DNA from: Raoultibacter massiliensis
GTDB taxonomy: Bacteria > Actinomycetota > Coriobacteriia > Coriobacteriales > Eggerthellaceae
Assembly: GCF_900199545.1 (NCBI RefSeq)
Contig: NZ_LT962670.1
Location: 237,461 to 301,460 of the forward strand
DNA: 64,000 bases
Direction: 5' to 3'
In this document: in pieces, positions 1 to 8,358 of the stretch
Layout of the letters: each line of letters opens with the position of its first letter
How positions within the stretch are numbered: the stretch's first letter is position 1
The notes under the pieces: generated by a model
Told to the model about the DNA's origin: nothing
The model's input: only the letters and a program-made list of their open reading frames with translations
The model's database searches: none
Made by a program: the position numbers and the translations under genes

Positions 1-28
1 AGCGACGGGAAAGTGTTTTCTCTTCCAT
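1..28 (-). CDS. N-terminus of a secreted (Tat) protein, probably a flavoprotein reductase; cut by window edge
   Basis: On the minus strand an ATG at 28-26 follows a strong ribosome binding site (AGGAGGAAAAC, 29-39). The nine visible codons read MEEKTLSRR, which resembles the first residues of the twin-arginine signals in this window (for example MSEGLSRRNF at 33010). It lies just downstream of a LuxR-type regulator on the same strand, the arrangement seen for the flavoproteins here. Calling it a flavoprotein is inference from signal and context; no catalytic sequence is visible. Confidence 0.5.
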
Positions 29-236
29 GTTTTCCTCCTATGTTCTCTCCCTCGGAAGCGATTGCCTCCGCTGTTTCGAAGCATAGGAGCACGGTGCGAT
101 TGCAGTAAGCGCCCGAGGGGGGTGAAATGCGATAAGTTCGGTGTAACCCCTCGTGGGCTACATGCTTGCAAGAGAAACCTCTATCGGGTTGCCGTGAGCC
201 GAGTCGAAGGTGCGATGCGTGGGGGTCGGACGGTGG
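29..236. other. intergenic leader between LuxR gene and edge gene
   Basis: About 208 bp between the stop of the regulator at 237 and the edge gene. The 10-bp word GGCTACATGC occurs twice here, near 157 and 235. I see no convincing intrinsic terminator. Promoter signals for the edge gene would have to lie here, but none is clear. Confidence 0.4.
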
Positions 237-1688
237 CTACATGCCCCGACGTTCGCGTTCGATTCTGGCTTCAACGAGCGCGGTCGCTTCCTTCTTGGAA
301 TGGATGTCGAGTTTGGCGTAGATGCGCCGTGTGTGCGATTTCACCGTGTCGTTCGAAATGCTGAACGCTTCGCGGATGTCGGCGCGGTCTTTGCCGACGG
401 CAAGCAAGTAGAAGATCTCCGTTTCGCGGGGCGAGAGGCCGCCCTCCGAAGCGACCAAGTCGCTGCATGTTCTGAATTCTTGTTCGAGGTTTGCGTTCTG
501 ATCGGCTTGATTCGTTTTGCGGCTTTTGCCGAACAGGAATGCGAACGCGACGACGAACAGGTACACGACCACGAGTGAGACGATGGATATCGCCTGCGAT
601 GCTTCCGAACCCAAAAGGGCCATGGCATCGCTTGCGATCGATCCGATAAGCGAGCTTCCGAGAAACGACAGCAGGCCAATGGCGACGATGATGTACGGCT
701 TCTTGGTCGAGGCTCGTGCCTGGTCGACGCAGAAGACCCACAGAAGAAAATAGAAATAGCTATGTCCGATGGTGAAAACGACGATGGGGAGCGGCAGATC
801 GCCAAGGAATTGCGGAAGGAGCAGGAATCCCAGGGTAAGAAGCGGAAACGATATTTGGCAGACGAGGTAGAGCTCGCTTCCCTTCTTGAAGAACACCGTT
901 GTGATTACAAGGAGCACTCCCGCCAGTGCGATGCCGACGACGGTGGCAACGGTGACTATTTCAACCGAGCTTGCAGTGAACGAGAGGCTGACGCCTCGCA
1001 TGATGCCGTAGACCAGACCAACGAGTACAGCGAGGCTGATCAGGCTCGACCCTTTTGGCGAAGATGCATTGTCGGGCTTGCGGTGCTCGTCGATGTTCGG
1101 GACGTAAGCCGTTTGAGCGTGTTTGAGCAGAAGCCCTGCGCCAAGCGGCATAACGACCGCGGCAATTTGGGCCAGCAGAATGGGCAGGGCCATGACGATG
1201 CTGAAGAATACCGCGGTCATAAACGAATAGATAGCCATGTCGAACAAAACGCGACGAGGCTCAAGATGCGAGAGGTGATCGCCCCATACGAGAAACGCCA
1301 ACCCGCTTCCGATTCCCGTAAACACGGCTCCGCAGAAGGCGAAGGGTAGCGGATCGGTTGCTTCGGAGGAGTAGGCGAGACAGGCCGTGCCGGCGGCCAT
1401 AAGCAGATGGCATGCCCACAGCGTTGCCGACTGCGCTATCGGAAGCGAGCTTTTCTTCAAGGCGAGCGCAATCGCGAACGTGACGATGGTGATCAGAAGG
1501 GAGATTGTCCAAACCTGATGCTGCGAGGGAAAGGGGAGCTGCAGCATCGAGGCAGGGGCGAGCGCGGGCGCGGCGAATACAACCTGAAGCCATGCCCAAA
1601 ACAGTCCCATGCCCAGAAGGCGGGCAGGATGACGGCGCGTTTCGTCGGCTGCTATTTCGATGAAGCCTTTTACGTCGCCCGAAGCCAT
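237..1688 (-). CDS. membrane-bound LuxR-family transcriptional regulator
   Basis: A 483-residue protein. The first ~390 residues are a run of hydrophobic segments (about a dozen membrane spans, MFS-like), followed by a polar linker and a LuxR/GerE helix-turn-helix at about 418-483 (LSPRETEIFYLL, then NDTVKSHTRRIYAKL). This architecture is a hallmark of Eggerthellaceae, where such genes usually sit beside flavoprotein reductase genes. The start ATG at 1688 lies only 2 bp after the stop of the upstream hydrolase gene, so the two are probably co-transcribed, and a probable flavoprotein gene follows downstream. The membrane domain may sense a ligand or membrane signal while the C-terminal domain binds DNA; this is inference. 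The ligand is unknown. Confidence 0.88.
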   Translation of the reverse strand: MASGDVKGFIEIAADETRRHPARLLGMGLFWAWLQVVFAAPALAPASMLQLPFPSQHQVWTISLLITIVTFAIALALKKSSLPIAQSATLWACHLLMAAGTACLAYSSEATDPLPFAFCGAVFTGIGSGLAFLVWGDHLSHLEPRRVLFDMAIYSFMTAVFFSIVMALPILLAQIAAVVMPLGAGLLLKHAQTAYVPNIDEHRKPDNASSPKGSSLISLAVLVGLVYGIMRGVSLSFTASSVEIVTVATVVGIALAGVLLVITTVFFKKGSELYLVCQISFPLLTLGFLLLPQFLGDLPLPIVVFTIGHSYFYFLLWVFCVDQARASTKKPYIIVAIGLLSFLGSSLIGSIASDAMALLGSEASQAISIVSLVVVYLFVVAFAFLFGKSRKTNQADQNANLEQEFRTCSDLVASEGGLSPRETEIFYLLAVGKDRADIREAFSISNDTVKSHTRRIYAKLDIHSKKEATALVEARIERERRGM

Positions 1689-1690
1689 GG

Positions 1691-2851
1691 TTATTTCCCC
1701 TTTCCGCCGAGCATGACCGTCACGTCGCGACCGAAGCGGCGAAGAACGATCTCCGAGAGCCGCTTGATGGCTTCGGTAAGGATCGTGCGGGCGGGTTCGC
1801 CGGTGTTCTTGTTCGCATCCATGAGAAGCTGCACGGTTTTCGCGCCGCCGCTCAGGATATCGGTGGCGTTTTCCGCGCCCGATGCGGCGATGGCCTCGAA
1901 CATCGCATCGACGATGACGGCGAGCTCTTCATCGGAAAACGATCCGAGCCATTCGGTTATCACCTGATCAGTGAAGCGGGCGCTGTCGGAGATGCTGTCG
2001 ACGAACGCGAATCGATCGCCGTTTAGCTGCCAGGTGAATCCGCTATGGGCGTTGATCCCCTTCGCATCGCTTGCGACGACGCGGTAGTTCTCATGCGATT
2101 CCATGAGCATGCCCACGATCGAATCGACGGGAACGATCTTGACGATGCGGTCTTTCAGCTTCGCGTATTCCTCGCCGGTGAAAACCGATGGCTTGAATCC
2201 CGGTCCGTCGAAATCGTACACGCGCTCTATGCGGGCCTGCACTTTCGGATCGGCGTTGATGGCGGCGTAGACGGCGAGGTTGCCCCCTTTCGAGTGGCCT
2301 CCGAGCATCAGGCGCTTCGGCAGGCCCCCCGATGCCGATTCAACGTAGCGGACAGCCTGGTCTTGTGCAGGAACCGGGCAGGTGAACGCCATGTTGAAAT
2401 CTTCCTTCCAACCGGTAAACGAGCTGTCGGTGCCGCGAAAACCAAGGAATGCGAATTCCTTTTTGTGCACGAACGCCATTGCGGCGAACTGCGTTTGGCG
2501 TTCGGTGTCGAAGAGGCTCAGGTAGTCGCGAATGACGATATCGCGGAAACGAGGGCTGGCGGCAAGAGCGATAAGCAGATCCTTCGTTCGCTTCGGCACG
2601 AGGCCGATGAACATGCGGTCGAAGAATTCGGCTCGCAGCGCATCGCGGAACGTCACGCCCCGGCCGCTCGGCGAGAACAGGTTTTCCACAATCGTGCCTA
2701 TATCGGCGAACAGGCTCTTCTCTTTGAGGCTCGGCGCGATGTCATCGAAGCGGGCCATGCAGATTTCCGAGAGAACGAGCGCGTCCACTTCGCCGAATGG
2801 TTTCTCGTCGAAGGTGGCGAATTCGGTTTCCAGATAGTCGAGTATGTTCAT
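1691..2851 (-). CDS. DUF2974 (Mbeg1-like) alpha/beta-hydrolase
   Basis: A 386-residue cytosolic protein resembling the DUF2974/Mbeg1-like family, lipase-type alpha/beta hydrolases common in Firmicutes and Coriobacteria. It has the nucleophile elbow GGHSKGGN (GxSxG form), preceded by an FLGFRGTDSS strand of lipase type; a DFDGPGF segment downstream is family-like. I chose the ATG at 2851 (MNILDYLE) over the upstream ATG at 2878 because family members usually begin near NILDYL; a weak GGAAAG lies just ahead. The substrate is unknown. The 2-bp gap to the LuxR-type gene downstream implies one operon, which is an unusual partner for such a regulator. Confidence 0.8.
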   Translation of the reverse strand: MNILDYLETEFATFDEKPFGEVDALVLSEICMARFDDIAPSLKEKSLFADIGTIVENLFSPSGRGVTFRDALRAEFFDRMFIGLVPKRTKDLLIALAASPRFRDIVIRDYLSLFDTERQTQFAAMAFVHKKEFAFLGFRGTDSSFTGWKEDFNMAFTCPVPAQDQAVRYVESASGGLPKRLMLGGHSKGGNLAVYAAINADPKVQARIERVYDFDGPGFKPSVFTGEEYAKLKDRIVKIVPVDSIVGMLMESHENYRVVASDAKGINAHSGFTWQLNGDRFAFVDSISDSARFTDQVITEWLGSFSDEELAVIVDAMFEAIAASGAENATDILSGGAKTVQLLMDANKNTGEPARTILTEAIKRLSEIVLRRFGRDVTVMLGGKGK

Positions 2852-3390
2852 AGACGCTTTCCGATCCTTGAGCTTCATGACGATGCCGAATGTGCAGATG
2901 CGGTATTGTGCCGGCGCTGTGCGCTTGCGTTCGCGCGCGGGTTCCCGAATACATTATCGATGCAGTGCCTATGATGACACAAGCGGTGAAAAAGGTCTTG
3001 GGACTTGCTTTCGATAGGTGCTTTCAGGTGTAAAGGGCGGTGGGTCGCCGTATGGCACCGCGTCGGAGACAGCGCGGTTGCGCTTTCCGCACCCCGATGC
3101 CCCCTGTGGCGGCGCGACCTTCTGCATCAGCATCCCGTCAAGTCGGGAAGGCTTTGTTTACCAGCAACTTTACTGCGCCATGAACAATCCGTGATCCAGG
3201 GTTTGCCCAAGATTGATCAAAGCTTGACATGCGCCTGACGGGGATCGGACAGAGCTTGCTTAGCATGGGTTTTGCAGCGGTTGTTCCAAAGGCGATGATT
3301 CTGCGTTGCTCTTCCCATAGGTTGATCCCCTGCCTTTCGGGTCCCGCTACTGACAAAACAACACCAAGCTATTGAGAGAAAGAGAGCCAT
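2852..3390. other. 539-bp intergenic region between divergent operons
   Basis: It separates the minus-strand hydrolase/LuxR operon from the phosphonate operon and must hold both promoters. I see a TTGACA hexamer at 3224-3229 without a good -10 at 17 bp, a short TCCCG/CGGGA stem near 3132-3147 and the palindrome TTGATCAA near 3214. No RNA gene or riboswitch is recognisable. A 77-codon frame at 3005-3238 has no family resemblance and no good ribosome binding site. Confidence 0.5.
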
Positions 3391-4488
3391 ATGTTTGAAG
3401 GCACGATATCCCGACGCCGGTTCGTCATCGGCGGCGCTTCTGTTTTAGCAGCAGGTGCATTGGCTTTGATGACGGGTTGCTCGGCTGGCGGTACGGCGAC
3501 GGGCGCGGCCGGCACGGCCGGCGCTGCAACGGCGGACGCTGCTCAGGGCGCAACGGCTTCCGAAAAGATCACCATGGTGTGGCTCCCCGACAACTCCTCG
3601 GCCGACCTGACGGCATCCCGCGAAGCCATCGGCAATGCGATCACCGCGGCATGCGGACGCGAAACCGAACTCATGACCACCACCGATTACAACGTGGCCA
3701 TCGAGGCGATCGCGTCGGGCAGTGCGCAGATGGCGCTCCTGGGCGCCGAGGGATACGTGCAGGCGAACAAGAAAAACCCCAAGGTGCTTGCGGCGTTCAC
3801 CAACAGCGACGAGGATGGAAAGCTCGATGGCGCCTGCTATTACAGCCGCATCTGCGTGGCTGTCGAAAACGCCGATCAGTACAAAGAGGGTAACGGCTAC
3901 TCTATCGAGAACATCAAGGGCAAGTCGTTCTCGTTCGTCTCCGCCACCTCGACCTCGGGATTCAAAGTGCCTTCAAGCGCCATTGTCAGCGAATTCGGGC
4001 TCGATTCTTCGGATCAGCTGCTCGAGGCGGGATCCTTCTTCTCCGAAGTCCTGTTCGGCAATTCCCATGCGGGATCGACGGTCAACCTGCTTTCGGGCGA
4101 TGCGGATGCGGCGGCGTTCGATGACGTCGATGTCGATATGTATCTCGATCTCGTATCGGGCGAAGCGAACACGATCGGCGCCGTCTACAAGGCGAAAGAC
4201 GATGCCGAAGCTCCGTTCGATACCGTGCGCGGCAAAAAGTTCACCATCATCGCGATCACGCCGGTTCTCAATGCGCCCGTGTGCTTCAACGAGGATGCGA
4301 TCGACGAGGAAACCCGCTCCAAGATCGTCGAGTACTTCTGTTCGGACGAAGTTGCCGACAACAAGGCGATCTTCATCGATCCGGAGGACGAAAGCGCTCA
4401 GGGAATCTTTGAGAAAGAATCTGAAAAAAGCTGCTTTGTCAAAGTGACCGACGATTGGTACGAACCCATCCGCAAGCTCGGCGCTTAG
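3391..4488 (+). CDS. phnD: phosphonate ABC transporter substrate-binding lipoprotein PhnD
   Basis: The 365-residue extracytoplasmic binding protein of a phosphonate/phosphite importer. The N-terminus has a twin-arginine motif (SRRRF, 8-11) and a lipobox ending at Cys30 (LMTGC), so it is probably Tat-exported and lipid-anchored. The body is PhnD-like: a binding-protein fold starting MVWLPDNSS, with NVAIEAIASG and a GSTVNLLSGDADAAAFDD stretch typical of this family. It is the first gene of the phn operon and is followed after 14 bp by the transporter ATPase. The signal resembles the flavoprotein signals in this window, which suggests a common export route. Confidence 0.92.
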   Translation: MFEGTISRRRFVIGGASVLAAGALALMTGCSAGGTATGAAGTAGAATADAAQGATASEKITMVWLPDNSSADLTASREAIGNAITAACGRETELMTTTDYNVAIEAIASGSAQMALLGAEGYVQANKKNPKVLAAFTNSDEDGKLDGACYYSRICVAVENADQYKEGNGYSIENIKGKSFSFVSATSTSGFKVPSSAIVSEFGLDSSDQLLEAGSFFSEVLFGNSHAGSTVNLLSGDADAAAFDDVDVDMYLDLVSGEANTIGAVYKAKDDAEAPFDTVRGKKFTIIAITPVLNAPVCFNEDAIDEETRSKIVEYFCSDEVADNKAIFIDPEDESAQGIFEKESEKSCFVKVTDDWYEPIRKLGA

Positions 4489-4502
4489 AAGGCGATTGAC
4501 TG

Positions 4503-5336
4503 ATGGAGCGGCAGACATTGCTCAACATAGAATCGGTGTCAAAGGCGTATACCGGAAAGGCGAAGGCCCTCGACGGCGTTTCGTTTTCGGTCGAGCGCGG
4601 GCAATTCGTTTCGGTCATCGGATCGTCGGGGGCGGGAAAATCGACGCTTTTGCGGTGCATCAACCGATTGATCGATCCGAGCAGCGGAGCCGTCGAGTTT
4701 GATGGCAGGGACGTGACGAAGCTGGGCAAGCGCGAATTGCGGCAGATTCGCCGTCGCGTCAGCATGGTTTTCCAACACTACAACCTTGTGTCGCGCTCGA
4801 CGGCGATCGAAAACGTGCTGCAGGGAAGGCTCGGTTACAAATCGAGCCTGGCGGGAGTTCTCGCGCTCTACTCCGAGGAAGAGAAAATCCGTGCGTTCGA
4901 CGTCCTCGATCAGCTCGGTCTTCTCGAATTCGCGTATCGTCGCTGCGATCAGCTTTCAGGCGGACAGAAGCAGCGGGTCGGCATTGCGCGGGCGCTCGTG
5001 CAAGATCCGCTGCTCATTCTTGCCGACGAGCCGATTGCGAGCCTCGATCCAAAATCGTCGCGTGCCATCATGGAGCATCTGCGATGGGCGGCTGACGATC
5101 TGGGCATCGCCTGTTTGGTGAACCTCCATCAGGTCGATTACGCCATCGAGTTCTCCGATCGCATCATCGGTCTCAAGGATGGGAAGCTCGTCTTCGACGG
5201 AACGCCTGCCGAGCTCGATGCGGAAGCGATTGCCCGCATATACGGAACGCCGTACGTGAAGGAGCGCTCCGTGAAGCCGCAGGGGTTTTCAGACGTGGTC
5301 GAAGCCGATGTCATGGCAGCGGCGGGTGTTGCGTGA
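4503..5336 (+). CDS. phnC: phosphonate ABC transporter ATP-binding protein PhnC
   Basis: The 277-residue cytoplasmic ATPase that powers the importer formed with PhnD and the two PhnE permeases. It has Walker [10 protein letters not shown] (40-48), the Q-loop in VFQHYNL, the ABC signature LSGGQKQR, Walker B LLILADEP, and a switch-region His (NLHQVDYA). The C-terminal ~30 residues extend past the ATPase core. It overlaps phnE1 by 4 bp. Length and motifs match PhnC well. Confidence 0.95.
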   Translation: MERQTLLNIESVSKAYTGKAKALDGVSFSVERGQFVSVIGSSGAGKSTLLRCINRLIDPSSGAVEFDGRDVTKLGKRELRQIRRRVSMVFQHYNLVSRSTAIENVLQGRLGYKSSLAGVLALYSEEEKIRAFDVLDQLGLLEFAYRRCDQLSGGQKQRVGIARALVQDPLLILADEPIASLDPKSSRAIMEHLRWAADDLGIACLVNLHQVDYAIEFSDRIIGLKDGKLVFDGTPAELDAEAIARIYGTPYVKERSVKPQGFSDVVEADVMAAAGVA

Positions 5337-6223
5337 TGAGTGCGGCGGAACCGCGTTTCAAGGCGGGGGAGGCGCTTGCCTGCCAAGGCGTCGGCGCAGC
5401 CCCTTCGGGCGGCGCATCCGCGCCATCGGCTGGGGAGGCCGAAACGAACTTCTTTCGCCGCCGCAGCCTTTCGATCGTCGGTGTGTTCCTCGTGTTCTTG
5501 GCTGCGAATGCGGTTGCGGGAGGCTATGTCGGGTTCGACTTCGGAGCCGCTGTCGCCGATATTCCCGCCGGCATTGTTTGGATGGCTGCGAACTTCGTGC
5601 CCTCGGCCGAATCGTTTGGCAAGCTCGGCCAGATACTCTCGTCGCTTGCGTCGACGGTGCTCGTTTCCATTGCGGCAAGCTGTGTTGCTGCGGTGTTCGC
5701 GTTCGTGTTCGCCGTGCTTGGATCGCGCTCGGTCGGGATCGGCGGGCCTGTTTCGATTGCAGTTCGCGCCGTCGCCTCGCTGTTTCGCAACATTCCCGTG
5801 GTTGCATGGGCGTTCATCCTGCTGTTCTCGTTCAAGCAGAGCGAATTCACGGGGTTCTTCGCGCTGTTTTTAACGAGCCTCGGATATTTGACCCGCTGCT
5901 ATCTCGAAAGCATCGACGAGGTCAGCGGAGGTTCGGTCGAGGCGCTGCGGGCTACGGGAGCAAGCTACTTTTCGATTGTGGCCCAGGCGGTGGTTCCGAT
6001 GTCGATCACGTCGGTCATCAGCTGGGTGCTCTACATGATCGAAACGAACATTCGCGACGCGACCCTCATTGGAATCCTTACCGGCACGGGCATCGGTTTC
6101 GTGTTCGATCTGTATTACAAGAGCTTTCGCTATGACATCGCCGGACTCGTCATTGCGATGATCGTGATTGCGGTGATCGCGTGCGAGGCGATATCGAATT
6201 ACGTCAGGAGGCAGATCATATGA
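5333..6223 (+). CDS. phnE: phosphonate ABC transporter permease PhnE (first copy)
   Basis: A 296-residue inner-membrane permease. A ~45-residue Ala/Gly-rich cytoplasmic leader precedes about six membrane spans, with the BPD_transp_1 coupling segment around EALRATGASYFSIVAQAVVP, where the ATPase docks. Its start ATG overlaps the end of phnC, and its stop overlaps the ATG of the second permease (ATGA at 6220-6223), indicating translational coupling. Two PhnE-type permeases in a row are common in phosphonate importers and probably form a heterodimer. Confidence 0.93.
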   Translation: MMSAAEPRFKAGEALACQGVGAAPSGGASAPSAGEAETNFFRRRSLSIVGVFLVFLAANAVAGGYVGFDFGAAVADIPAGIVWMAANFVPSAESFGKLGQILSSLASTVLVSIAASCVAAVFAFVFAVLGSRSVGIGGPVSIAVRAVASLFRNIPVVAWAFILLFSFKQSEFTGFFALFLTSLGYLTRCYLESIDEVSGGSVEALRATGASYFSIVAQAVVPMSITSVISWVLYMIETNIRDATLIGILTGTGIGFVFDLYYKSFRYDIAGLVIAMIVIAVIACEAISNYVRRQII

Positions 6224-7188
6224 CGAAGCGAGAGGGAGGCGCGTCGCTGCGCGAGACGTCTGCGAAAGCGGTGCTGGCGGCAGATGCGGCTAGCGATGCG
6301 GCTGCTTTGCCCGCAGCTGCTCCGTCTCCGTCCGCCCTGCGCGTCGGGCTTGCGGCGGCGGGCGTTCGGCGCAGCCGATCCGGCAAAATCAAAACGCGCG
6401 TGATGAATAAGCAGAATGCTGCCGTTGCGCTTGTACTCGGCGTGCTTGCGGGGCTGACGGCGTTCTCGCTTGCGACGATGAACTACGGCAAGGTTTCCTT
6501 CTTCGCGGCGCTCTCGCAGGCGGCTGAGGATTTTCTCATGATGATGCTGCAGCCGGGGCTTGCGGGGCATTTCACGCTTGCCGATGTGGTGACGGGCCTT
6601 TTCGTATCGTTGGCCCTCGCGGTGCTCACCACGTTCATCGGGGCGGTTATCGCCTTCGTGTTGAGCCTGTTCGCAGCAGTCAATCTGTCGAATAGACCGC
6701 TGAGCAACGTGATCAAAGCGCTCATGTCGTTTTTTCGCGCTGTGCCGACGATCCTGTGGGTGCTCGTTTTCACGGTTGCCATCGGACTCGGCCCCGAGGC
6801 GGCGGTGATCGGCCTTTTGTTCCACAGCATCGCCTATCTCGTCAAGGCGTACTCGGAAAGCTTCGAAGAAATCGACCCAGGCGTACTTGAAGCCCTGCGC
6901 TCGTGCGGTGCCTCGTGGTGGCAGACGGTCTTTTCGGCGGTGGTGCCCGAAAAGATGAGCGAGATGCTCTCGTGGACGTTCATCCGCTTCGAAATCAACT
7001 TCGTGAATGCGGTTGCGGTCGGCGCGGTTGCGGGGGCGGGCGGCATCGGATACCAGCTCTTTTTGGCGGGAAGCTTCTACTACAACATCCACGAGGTCGG
7101 CTTGATCGTGTATCTGTGCCTTGCCGTCGCCATCGTGCTCGAAGTGGCCTCGACCAAACTGCGGAAACGCTACATCGCCCATTCGTAA
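6220..7188 (+). CDS. phnE: phosphonate ABC transporter permease PhnE (second copy)
   Basis: A 322-residue permease, partner of the preceding one. The start is the ATG at 6220 (MTKREGG), which overlaps the upstream stop and has AGGAGG about 10 bases ahead. About 60 Ala-rich cytoplasmic residues come first, then membrane spans with the coupling motif EALRSCGASWWQTVFSAVVPE. It ends with a basic tail (LRKRYIAHS). The two permeases differ strongly outside the coupling region, so this is an old duplication rather than a recent one. Confidence 0.93.
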   Translation: MTKREGGASLRETSAKAVLAADAASDAAALPAAAPSPSALRVGLAAAGVRRSRSGKIKTRVMNKQNAAVALVLGVLAGLTAFSLATMNYGKVSFFAALSQAAEDFLMMMLQPGLAGHFTLADVVTGLFVSLALAVLTTFIGAVIAFVLSLFAAVNLSNRPLSNVIKALMSFFRAVPTILWVLVFTVAIGLGPEAAVIGLLFHSIAYLVKAYSESFEEIDPGVLEALRSCGASWWQTVFSAVVPEKMSEMLSWTFIRFEINFVNAVAVGAVAGAGGIGYQLFLAGSFYYNIHEVGLIVYLCLAVAIVLEVASTKLRKRYIAHS

Positions 7189-7273
7189 GCGGCCGTCATG
7201 CGGGCGCACGCAATGAAACATATATGCCAGGCGGCTGCGCTTGCGGCCGGAAACGATGAACCAAGGAGTTAGT

Positions 7274-7708
7274 TTGAACCGATACGAACGAACGCGCGTG
7301 CTTGCGGGTGGAGACCCCGGCGTCGCGCAGGCCATTGCGGCCGAAATCGAGCAGGCGTGCGACGTCGAGGTGCTCGATGCTCCCCGTGAGGAACTTGTTA
7401 TGGTGAAGGTGCGTGAAAGCGCTCGAAACAGCCTTTTCTATCTGGGCGAGGCGCTCATGTGCTCGTGCAGGGTGCGAATCGCCGACACGATGGGGTTCGG
7501 CTACGTGCTCGGCAGCAAGCGCAACGCGGCTTACAACCTGGCGCTCATCGATGCGGCGTTCTCATCAGGCGAAGCGTTCGAGCGCATGTCCAAGTGGGAG
7601 CAGCGAATCGAAAAAGAAGCACGGCGGCAGCGCGAGAAGCAGGCGAAGGATCGTGCGCTGATCGAGCGGACCCGCGTTGATTTCTCGACTATGGACGGTG
7701 ATGCGTGA
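7274..7708 (+). CDS. phnG: C-P lyase subunit PhnG
   Basis: A 144-residue subunit of the carbon-phosphorus lyase core (PhnGHIJ), which makes ribose 1-methylphosphonate triphosphate and cleaves the C-P bond. Family signatures are MGFGYVLGSKRNAAYNLALID, matching the GYSWVLGRDK...ALIDAL region of E. coli PhnG, and the C-terminal TRVDFSTM. The TTG at 7274 is the most likely start: AAGGAG lies at 7263-7268 and the family N-terminus begins near RYERTRVLA. Upstream ATG codons at 7241 and 7256 are in frame but lack a comparable site. Its stop overlaps phnH (TGATG). Confidence 0.92.
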   Translation: MNRYERTRVLAGGDPGVAQAIAAEIEQACDVEVLDAPREELVMVKVRESARNSLFYLGEALMCSCRVRIADTMGFGYVLGSKRNAAYNLALIDAAFSSGEAFERMSKWEQRIEKEARRQREKQAKDRALIERTRVDFSTMDGDA

Positions 7709-8358
7709 TGGATGCCGCCCTGAGTGAAATCCATCGTATCCAGCGGTCTTTTCGGGCGGTGATGGAGGCGATGGCCCGCCCTGGCCGTCCGACGATGATG
7801 CCGCTTGCGGCCGGCGTGCAGAAACGGTATCCGGGAATTCGAAAGCCGCTTGCGACGCTGATCGACATGCTCGTCGATCAGGCGACGACGTTCTCGATTG
7901 CCAACGGGTGCGATGGGGCCCTCGCCGATGCCGTGTCGGCGGAAACGCACGCAAGGCGCGTGCTGCCCGATCAGTCGGCGTTCGTCATCGTTCCTGAAGA
8001 TGCGGACGCTCCTTGCGTTGAAATGGCGGTCGCCCATGCTACGGCCGGGTCGCTTATCGCCCCCGAAACCGGTGCGACGATACTCATCGGCTGCGGACGG
8101 ATCGCGATGCGCGGCGATGGGGCCGAATCCCCCGACGGCAACCCGAATATGCATTGGGTATCCGTCGAGGGCCCCGGGGTGAAGGAGTCCCATGTATTCG
8201 GCGTCGACCGCATCGATTGGGCGTGGGCGCGGAATCGCCGCGAGGACGAGTTTCCCTGCGGCATCGACATCGTGCTTGCAGACGAGCAAGGAGCCGTGGT
8301 TGCCGTGCCCCGCACCTCGTTCGTGTCGCTACTGGCTGTTGCGGGAGGTGCGAAGTAA
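7708..8358 (+). CDS. phnH: C-P lyase subunit PhnH
   Basis: A 216-residue subunit of the C-P lyase core complex. The PhnH signature region is IHRIQRSFRAVMEAMARPGRP near the N-terminus, and the C-terminal part carries the ESHVFGVDRIDWAWARNRREDEFPCGIDIVL region, as in PhnH proteins (WxxxxxxNxxFPxGxD). The start is the ATG at 7708, or the GTG one codon upstream. The stop overlaps the ATG of phnI at 8358. In E. coli PhnH is a PLP-transferase-like fold without PLP; nothing here suggests otherwise. Confidence 0.93.
   Translation: MDAALSEIHRIQRSFRAVMEAMARPGRPTMMPLAAGVQKRYPGIRKPLATLIDMLVDQATTFSIANGCDGALADAVSAETHARRVLPDQSAFVIVPEDADAPCVEMAVAHATAGSLIAPETGATILIGCGRIAMRGDGAESPDGNPNMHWVSVEGPGVKESHVFGVDRIDWAWARNRREDEFPCGIDIVLADEQGAVVAVPRTSFVSLLAVAGGAK

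Noticed and set aside
3005..3238. 77-codon frame upstream of phnD
   Set aside because: No ribosome binding site and no recognisable sequence; unusual composition for a protein.
2852..3390. Riboswitch or structured RNA upstream of phnD
   Set aside because: Only short stems are visible and none fits a known consensus that I can recall.
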